From: Piper betle
Lineage: Eukaryota; Streptophyta; Magnoliopsida; Piperales; Piperaceae
Assembly (NCBI GenBank): GCA_033002965.1
Contig: JAURVB010013809.1
Span: forward strand, 1 to 64,000
Reading direction: 5' to 3'
DNA: 64,000 nt
Shown here: positions 56,480-64,000 of the stretch, piece by piece
How the letters are laid out: the number at the start of each line of letters is the position of its first letter
Position numbering within the stretch: position 1 is the first letter of the stretch
Program-made: the position numbers and the translations under genes
The notes under the pieces: generated by a model
Told to the model about the DNA's origin: nothing
The model's input: only the letters and a program-made list of their open reading frames with translations
The model's database searches: none

Positions 56480-58110
56480 GATGAAAAATAGATGAGTTAG
56501 GACATTCACTAATAGTGTCCACTCTCGTAGGTAGTGTGATAGCTATGGGCGAGTGTGTGCATAATGTCCATGTTCAGATTCAACAGTGACAGCTTGTAAC
56601 TGATTTGATATTATTCAAGCAACAAGATTTTGATGTGATATTTGGACGGAATTGGATGTCCAAGCAAGGAGACATGAAAGATTGTCGAAGAAAGATGATG
56701 ACTTTTTGCCATTAAAGACGTCATTTTTTCTTCCAAGGTGAAGGCAGAAATAGAGAACAAGGATGGCTATCCTATTAGAATGTAGTGAGATAGCTAGATA
56801 GAGGCAGTGAGCCGATAATGATAGCACTAGCTTTGGCTAAGCAGAGTGCTTTAGGGGATAGATTGAATATTGAGCAGATTCCAGTGGTCAGAGAATTTAT
56901 GGACTTATTTCTAGATCATATTACTGGATTACTTCCAAACAAAGAAGTAGATCTAACCATTGAGTTGATGTCAGGCACAACACCTATTTCTAGGCTCCAT
57001 ATAAAATAGAATCTCTCGAGCTCAAGGAACTCAAGGAACAGTTATAGACAATATTGGATCAAGGGTTCAACAGACTGAGTGTCTCTCCATGGGGTACACC
57101 CGTGTTATTCGTGAGGAAGAAGGATAGAAGCATGCATTTATACATCAATTACAGGTTGCTAAACCATGCAACTATTAAGAACATATACCATTTTCCTCAC
57201 ATTGATGATCTATTTGATTAGTTGAGCTCAACAAACATCTTCTCGAAGATTGATTTTTGGTCAGGATACTACCAGTTGAAGATTAGACAAGAAGACAGCA
57301 CGAAGACTGCATTCAGGACCAGATTGGCCACTACGAGTTTTTGGTCATGCCTTTTGGATTGACCAATGCTCCAGCAGTATTTATTAACTTGATGAATGGA
57401 GACTTCAGTCCAAATTTGGACCAGTTTGTGATCATCTTTGTACACGACATACTAATATACTCTTTGCCCAGGGAAGAAAATGAGCAACAATTGAGGATTG
57501 TGTTGCAGACGCTGATAGAGCATAGATTGTACAGGAAGTTTTCAAAGTGCAGTTCTTGGCTCTCAGAAGTGGACTTTCTCAACCATATCATTTAAGCATC
57601 AGGTATCTCAATAGATCTAGCAAAGATAGAAGCTGTAGTACAATGGGAACAGCTGAAGACACCTACAGAGCTTCGGAGTTTCCTAAGCATAGCTGGATAA
57701 TAGAGATGATTCATTCAAAATTTCTATTCTATAATAGCCCCTCTTACACGGCTGACTAAGAAGGAAGAATGGCACAAATAGATGGAAGAATGTAAGCAGA
57801 GTTTCAGAACGCTAAAGGAGAGATTGACTTCGGCGCTTGTCCTCACATTGTCTGAGGGACAATATATATTTTACCCAGATGCCTCAAGAGTTGGTTTAGG
57901 TTGTGTTTTGATGCAGAAGGATAAGGTTATAGCCTATGCATCTCGCCAGCTCAAGGTGCATGAGCGTAACTATCCTACCCATGACATAGAGCTCACAGTA
58001 GTCATATTCACTCTTAAAATATGGAGGCACTACTTGTATGGAACATCTTTTAGACTCTTGAATAATCACCAGTCTAAAATATATCTTCATGCAGAAGGAT
58101 TTGAATAGCG
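56480..58110 (+). pseudogene. Chromovirus protease, reverse transcriptase and RNase H remnant
   Basis: Degraded protease segment (FDVIFGRNWMSKQG-like, near 56625-56665), then RT: VREFMDLFLDHITGLLPNKE and EVDLTIELMSGTTPIS (56890-56990), [27 protein letters not shown] (about 57080), [25 protein letters not shown] (about 57240), then [18 protein letters not shown] (57344 onward). The catalytic box reads FVHDIL where the family has F/Y-V-D-D, so the first active-site Asp is His. The RNase H part (57850-58080) reads [18 protein letters not shown] and [20 protein letters not shown]. Frameshifts occur near 57010, 57330 and 57600, with several stops. Confidence 0.85.
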
Positions 58111-59800
58111 GATAGAGAAGATGGTTATAGATGTTATCAAACTACAAGATAGACATAGCGTACCAAGAAGGCAAGGCAAATGTGGTAGCAAATGCCTTGA
58201 GGAGGAATCCAGTATGAGGCTCCGTAGGATGGGCAGCAGTGTCAATGACTAAGTATGCTACAGGACATAGATAGTTGGTTGGAATGATGGCACAACTGAC
58301 CATTTAGACTAGTGCACTTGAATAGATTAGGGTTGCACAAGAAGCAGATCAACAGTTGAAGTAGTGGTTGGAACAAGGAACACATTAGGAATTAGCCAGA
58401 GATGCAAATGGGTTAGTCACACTGAGAGGTCGACTCTTTGTGCCAAATGTTCCAAAGTGTCCCAGACTTCAAAGTATGATTCTTCACAAAGCTCACACAT
58501 TGAAATACTCATTGCATCCAAGTGGATTGAAGATGTACCACGATGTCTAACGAACATATTGGCAGCCGGAAATGAAGAGAGAGGCATATGACATAGTTGC
58601 CAAATATTTGGTGTGCTAGCAAGTGAAAGTCGAGCACGTATGCCCAGGTAGAACACTACAGCCATTGGAAAACTCTGATTGGAAGTGGGAGAGCATAGCA
58701 TATGACTTTATAATCAGTTTTTCTAGGGTTCACCAATAAAAGGATGCAATATGGGTCATAGTAGATCAACTCACAAAGAGTGCACATTTCATACCAATCA
58801 GGATGGATTACCCACTAACCACTTTAGCCACACTATACAAAGACTAGATAGTCAAGCTACATATAGAGTGCCATGGGAGATCATATTAGACAAGGGTCCC
58901 AGATTCACAACTTAACTTTGGAAAGTTTTCTAGGCAGCTATGGGCACTGAATTGAGATTCAACATAGCCTTTCACCCTAAAACAGATGGGCAGACTGAAA
59001 GAACCATACAGATCCAAGAGGATTTGCTCTGAGCATGCATTCTGGACTTCGGAGGAAGTTGGGAAGAACATTTACCGCTAATGGAGTTATCCTACAATAA
59101 TAGCTATCAAGCCACAATTGGAATGACACCATTCAGGACACTATATATATGACCATGCCAATCCCCAATATGATGGGTAGAAGGCAGCAAGCCAGTAGTA
59201 GTTGGGGCAGAGATGATCCAGTAGACACAAAAAGTGGTAATGCAAATCATGAACAAAATGAGGTCAGCTCTGGATAGACAGAAAAATTACGTTGATTAGC
59301 GTAGAAGTGAGGTACAATTCACGTTAGGAGATCATGTTTTTCTGAAGGTCTCTCAGACTAATGGAAACATGAGATTAGACACACGAGGGAAACTTAGTCC
59401 ACGATATATTGGACCATTTGATGTGATCGAGTGGCTTACAGACTAGCCTTGCCGCCTCATCTATCAGCTGTGCACGATGTCTTCTATGTGTCATTGATGA
59501 AGGCGTACCATCTGGACAATGCTCATGTTGTCGGCTTCAGAGAGATAGAGCTATAACCAGACCTGACATATCTAGAATATGCAGTTCAGATTGTGGATCA
59601 TTGAGTAAAGATCGTCCAAAGAAAAGAAGTTCCCCTAGTACAAGTTTGATAGACTCGACGAGGAGTTAGAGAATCTACATGGGAACGTGAACATGAGATG
59701 AGGAAGTGATACCCGAAAATGATCTAGTAGCCATCTTCACAACCAGGTACTTTACCAAAGACTACCTCTTCTAGATTATGGATGAGTTTGAAATTCCTTG
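58111..59800 (+). pseudogene. Chromovirus integrase and chromodomain-like remnant
   Basis: The reading begins with YQEGKANVVANALRRNP (near 58150), has a zinc-finger region with GRLFVPNVPKCP (about 58425), then VDQLTKSAHFIPIRMDYPLT (58755-58820), FHPKTDGQTERTIQIQEDLL (near 58972), SWEEHLPLMELSYNNSYQAT and GMTPFRTLY (59050-59140), and near 59620 KEVPLVQV and ESTWEREHEMRK, the chromodomain-like tail. The core D and E residues are partly recognisable, but stops and frameshifts break the frame many times. Confidence 0.85.
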
Positions 59801-59828
59801 GTTAAAATTTTGTGGGCGAATTTTTTCT

Positions 59829-59838
59829 GAGGGAAGGT
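59829..59838 (+). promoter_or_regulatory. Polypurine tract of plus-strand chromovirus
   Basis: GAGGGAAGGT directly precedes the LTR start TGTAAAAC. It is identical to the tract in the minus-strand relative. Confidence 0.8.
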
Positions 59839-62612
59839 TGTAAAACTTTTGACTCGAGTCAAAGTTTTACATTAGCGAACTAGTCGATTCAACGATCGAT
59901 ACAAGTCAAGTCGGTTTCAAGAACCATGTGTTGAGTTGAGGCCAGCCGTGCATTATGGGAGATGCAGATCAAGTGTACCCAAGCATATAATGTTAATGTC
60001 AGAAAGATGATGAGAAATGAGTTATCAGATTATATGACAATATGTAGTTTTTATGTATTTGATTGTAGAATTATTTTTATGTAGAATAACGCATTAGGAC
60101 ATGTTATAGAGTAGTTTAGGTAGGTTACTACTTAAAAACATGTTATTTTGATGTTGTGATGTGTATTATATTTTATGGGATTTTTTCCCTATTTTTTGGA
60201 TTTTTTAGAATTTATTAGGAGTTAGTTATTATTTTTTACTAAAGTCGGAGTTGAGTCAACTTTTATTTATGAGAATGTCCCCAAGACCTCCTTTACAATT
60301 TTTCTCCCCCTCGATGCTGCTTCCGTCCTTGCCACAACTGCCTCCTCTGGCCACCATAGACCACCGCCTTCCTGGCCATTGTCCAACCTCCACGATGAAC
60401 AAGAGTCGTGCCCTAGTGCCCCCCATCCCGATGACAATTTGCTAGCACCCGTGTCACTCCACCGCGGCTGTGACACCGACACCCTCCCCCTCGACCTAGC
60501 CAAGCTTTCCCCCACACTAAGCGCACCGCCAAGGATGGCCAAGGGCCAATCAGACGAGCTAACCAACCCCGACCAACTCGACACTACCACCAACGATCAA
60601 TGCAGCTGTTGTTGCCCTCACCACCACCACCATTGGGTCAAGATCGTCGATCCAGTGCTGACCCATAGCCTCGATAGTCTTACCGGGGAAATTGCCAAAA
60701 AACAACCAAAAATTGTCTAAAAATTGCCAAAAATAGCCAGAAAACAAGATTCGCTAAAATACATCGGATGTTCTGCCGAATTCATCAAGTTGAACCCAAT
60801 CGAACTTCAAACAGCCCTGGATGCAAAATTCGAGTCTTGAGCTGCGCGACAAACCCTAGCCGCCATTGATTGCCAACGATGCAAGGTATAATTAACTCTA
60901 ACCTAATTACTTAAAAGTGGTGATTATTAGCACAAAATGCTAGGATTGATTGATTGATTTGTTAAATATTTTATTGTAGTTAAAAATGAATTACGTGATT
61001 GTATGGTATTAAAATGAATGCTAAGGAACTAATTACGTAAATTAAACATGTAATTTTAATCCAATGCAACGTAGCATGGGAAATCTGATATGGATTGATG
61101 TATTATTTGATATGAGTTGTGTCTTGATGTGTGTGTGTGTGTGTGTGCACGCGCACGTGCTATAGGATGTATGAATACATCATAAGTGGGCGTCAGCTTT
61201 TAGGTTGATGTGTAAGTGCGGAATAGGAGCTCGCTACCTAGGTGCATGGACACGATTAGAGCTTCAACCATGCCCATTTAGGACTCGCTTTTGGTTTGAC
61301 TTCTATACTTTATCGTGTTTTGTTTTAATAGGTAAGTGGATCTGTCGAGTGGTGGATTTTTGTATCCCAATCCACAGTCATTTACCACAAAATTTTCTAA
61401 TTAATAACCCTTGAGGATGAGATCCCTCAAGTTTGCTTTCAAAAATTTAGTTCCAGATCACAATGCCTTCAGGCCTTTTATATTACAATCCCAACCCCGG
61501 CCTATGTACATGTAATTTTCTCGAGTTTTTAGTGAGATATGAGACAAGGGAAAACTAACAACCACTTCTTGAGAGTCAAAGTGGGCTCTAGATTTGGTGA
61601 GCATTTGTTCCATTCTCGAGAGATCCTGATAACTCTACCTTTGAGTTCCTCAAACCTGGAGAAGTGTGGAGGTTTACAGGTACTACTATCCAGTGCATGT
61701 CTAGACTTGTGGTTTCTCAAAGGATGCAAGCCTGAGAGTACTCGGCTTCTATACTAAGGGCAAGGAGTGTTACAAAGGATGTAGAGGGTTGAAATAACAG
61801 AGATTGATTTTCCCGCACAAGAGATAGTTTTAAAGTTTCCGAAGAATGAGATGAAAAAGAAAGGGGACGCTGTTGTGCGGGGTCAACAGCCCCTAATTAG
61901 TTCCCTTATGAGAGATTCTATGAGGAAGAATAAGATTTTTTTCATTTAACAGGAGAGTTAGCTCTCCTGTGCCAATTTGTTATTAGTTATTTCTAGAGCA
62001 GTAATGCTCGTTACTGATATTTTCCTATTATCTAGATAAGTGAGAACCTTAAGGATTGATCGATATTGGAACTATGGAGGAGCGGCATTGAAATTGCTCA
62101 CACATGTAACTGTTTAAATGAGTAAGCTGTTTTGCATGTGATTGAAAAAAACTGTGAAAAGAAATGAACAAGTTTAGCAATTGAATCTAGATTCGGCTTA
62201 GAAGATGAAGAAAAAGATGATCATTGAAATGTTGAGAGAAATGTCATATTTTTTTACTGTATTTTTAATTTTTATTGTTATATATATATATATATATACT
62301 GCTTGCTCTTGATAGGGTGGTCTCTATTGCACTTTTAGGAGAGACTCTACCCATTTTGTTTTTAAAATAGTTGTTTCCTTTAAACTTTTTTCTTGTTTGG
62401 TTTGTTTTATACATGATTGCATATCATAGCATGCATCTAGAACAACATTAGAACGTAAGCATTTCATCCATGCATTGTATGCTTGCATCTCTATCTTAAG
62501 ATGCCGAGGGTAGATCCGGGTCGACTTAACCAAATCAAGTAAATTAGCGAATGGTTCAATCACCAGTAGCATTTTTGGCTTGGTTCACAGGTGAACAAAA
62601 TGCGGTGTTACA
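59839..62612 (+). repeat. 3' LTR of plus-strand chromovirus
   Basis: A complete LTR of 2774 bp, starting TGTAAAACTTTT and ending CGGTGTTACA. It contains a GC-rich part (60290-60710) with chance frames on both strands, a (GT)n run followed by CACGCGCACGTG (about 61129-61158) and a (TA)n run (62279-62299). Confidence 0.8.
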
Positions 62613-63329
62613 CGGTTTGCTTGTCGGATCAATTAGCTGGCCTCGGCGGTGCTCGGTGTGGGGGAAAACTTCATGGGTCGAATGGGGAGGGCGGCGGCGG
62701 CAGCAGGGGTGGTGGAGTAGAGCAGTGCGGCCGGCAAAGGAATGGTGTCAGTGATCGCGGCATGAACGCACAACATCGGGGCATCATGGAGGTTAGGTAG
62801 TGGCCAAGAAGGCTGAAGAGCTTCTCGTTAGAGCTCCAGTGGCGGTGGTAGTGTCAATTGGTAGCGGAGCAGTAGCCGGAGGCAACGCCAACGGCAAGGA
62901 GGGGGCAGCAATCGGGGTTGGGGGAGGAAGTGTTGGGGTGAGGGTTTTGATGGTAATTTCGTGATTAAAAGTTGACTCGGCTCCGATTAGAGTCAAAAAT
63001 AATAACTCACTCTTAATTAATTCAAAAAAAATATGAAAAAAATCCCACAAAATATAATAAACTCCATAACATCAAAAAGACATGTTCTATAACTAATAAC
63101 CCACCCAACTGCTATGTAACATGTCCTAATGCATTATTCAAATTAAAAATAATTCTACGGTCAAATAAATAAATAAATAAAAGAAGATAACTACATATTG
63201 TCATATATTTAGATAACTTATTTCTCATTTTTTTCTTATGTTATCATTATATACTTAGGTACACTTGACCCACAACGCTCATAACCGAATGGTTTGATAA
63301 TGTAAACCTCTAACTCAAGTCACGGATTT
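62613..63329 (-). repeat. Partial family-A LTR, minus orientation
   Basis: It starts inside the LTR: 'gtgctcggtgtgggggaaaacttc' near 62648 matches 45480-45505. It runs collinear with 45480-46220, including 'gtaatttcgtgattaaaagttgactc' and 'catcaaaaagacatgttctataactaataaccc'. It ends near 'gtcacggatttt' (63329) just before the terminal ACA. The first two thirds are missing. Confidence 0.65.
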
Positions 63330-64000
63330 TCCATGCGGCAACCGTGGCCTCACCGCTGTTGGTGTCATTGCACCCGTTTAGGACATCCATGTCTGTTCGT
63401 TCGACAGCAATTCGTATCCACTCAATCCCGCGAGCCTATGTCTGTGCCCAAGTTTAACCCAAACCTATTCGATCCGGCCTGACTCCCCTAGGTTGATTCG
63501 GCATCCTTTTTTTGGTTATTTTCACCTTGTTTTAGTCCTTTTTTTATTGTTTTCAATAATTTAAGACTCCCTACATTATTTTAAATACACATTCACACTA
63601 TTTGGTATGTTTAAATGTTATTAGTGTTTTTTATTTATTTATTATTTATTAGTTTATTTATTTATTTATTTATTTATTATTAATTATTAATTATTTATTC
63701 ATTTATTTATTTATTCATCCATTTATTTATTTATTTATTTATTTATTCAATTATTTATTTATTTATTACTTACTTGTGTATGTGCTAATGTCTAATTGCG
63801 TTTAGTTGCATACTTATATAATATATTTATCTTATTATTATTTTTATGAATAGTATATTATTTATTATTGTTTTATCTATTTATTCATGAGTTTATTTGT
63901 TTATTTTGTTATTAATTTTTTATTGGTTATTTATTACTTGCTCATGTTTCAATTTGCGTGCCAAATTTTTATTTATTTATTTTCCTTGCTTTGTCTTTGT
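63330..64000 (+). repeat. Partial family-A LTR, plus orientation, with TTTA array
   Basis: 63470-63620 is the counterpart of 10760-10880 on the other strand ('gttattttcaccttgttttagtcc' and 'acacattcacactatttggtatgtttaaatgtta'). 63630-63770 is a long TTTA/TTTATTTA microsatellite, which mirrors the AAAT-rich tract of the LTR at 9153-12163. The LTR continues past the window end. No gene is present. Confidence 0.6.

Larger units (their letters stand above)
54987..62612 (+). mobile_element. Dead chromovirus (Ty3/gypsy), plus strand
   Basis: In order: fragment of 5' LTR (54987-55935), gag C-terminal remnant joined directly to it (55936-56200), protease remnant (about 56480-56700), RT (56818-57720), RNase H (57780-58110), integrase (58150-59500), chromodomain-like end (to about 59760), polypurine tract (59829-59838) and full 3' LTR (59839-62612). 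The 5' LTR end, the primer site and the first half of gag have been deleted by a join inside the LTR. Related to the minus-strand element at 43.5-55 kb, and head to head with it. Confidence 0.8.

Noticed and set aside
60267..60720. 108- and 113-codon frames
   Set aside because: GC block of the chromovirus 3' LTR; chance frames on both strands.
63630..63770. CRISPR-like regular repeats
   Set aside because: It is a TTTA microsatellite in a plant LTR, with no spacers.

Overview
This is a 64-kb stretch of nuclear DNA from a flowering plant. The evidence is spliced genes with GT-AG introns, Ty3/gypsy chromovirus and Ty1/copia retrotransposons, hAT transposons, a SINE and a TRIM-like element, all in AT-rich DNA. 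Both host genes have GC-rich first exons followed by AT-rich ones. That hints at a monocot, but the sequence does not settle it. There is no prokaryotic operon, phage or CRISPR. Most long open frames are chance frames inside GC-rich parts of LTRs.

Only two host genes can be supported. On the minus strand at 20796-23166 is a seven-exon gene for a plastid-type coiled-coil protein. All splice phases agree, its first intron appears to be GC-AG, and a single extra base in exon 1 separates the transit-peptide frame from the rest. On the plus strand at 34896-41612 is a seven-exon UMP-CMP kinase gene of about 205 residues. Its first intron is about 4.9 kb and holds a decayed hAT transposon of the BED-finger/RICESLEEPER type.

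Layout. 0.4-7 kb: two tandem copies of a 2.5-3.8 kb LTR-like repeat (family B), the first carrying a captured gag fragment. 7.3 kb: a small SINE with a perfect 13-bp target duplication. 7.5-8.4 kb: a GC-rich repetitive island. 8.4-15.5 kb: a dead copia element split by a hAT element, which is itself split by a chromovirus solo LTR (three-level nest). 15.9-16.3 kb: a TRIM-like unit. 16.4-17.9 kb: an LTR remnant. 17.9-20.8 kb: AT-rich DNA with degenerate internal repeats. 20.8-23.2 kb: the plastid-protein gene. 24.5-28.3 kb: a third family-B LTR with a TATA box. 29.1-33.8 kb: a family-A LTR with another, opposite family-A solo LTR nested in it. 34.5-41.6 kb: the kinase gene. 43.5-62.6 kb: two dead chromoviruses head to head, the minus-strand one also carrying two LTRs of a third family. 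62.6-64 kb: further LTR pieces.

The two genes show no functional link to each other. The window is mainly a record of nested insertion, LTR-LTR recombination and deletion around two housekeeping-type genes. I found no convincing new biological system. The most notable points are the exon-1 frameshift and GC-AG intron, the three-level nest, a perfect 48-bp inverted repeat in a decayed copia end, and the head-to-head chromovirus pair.
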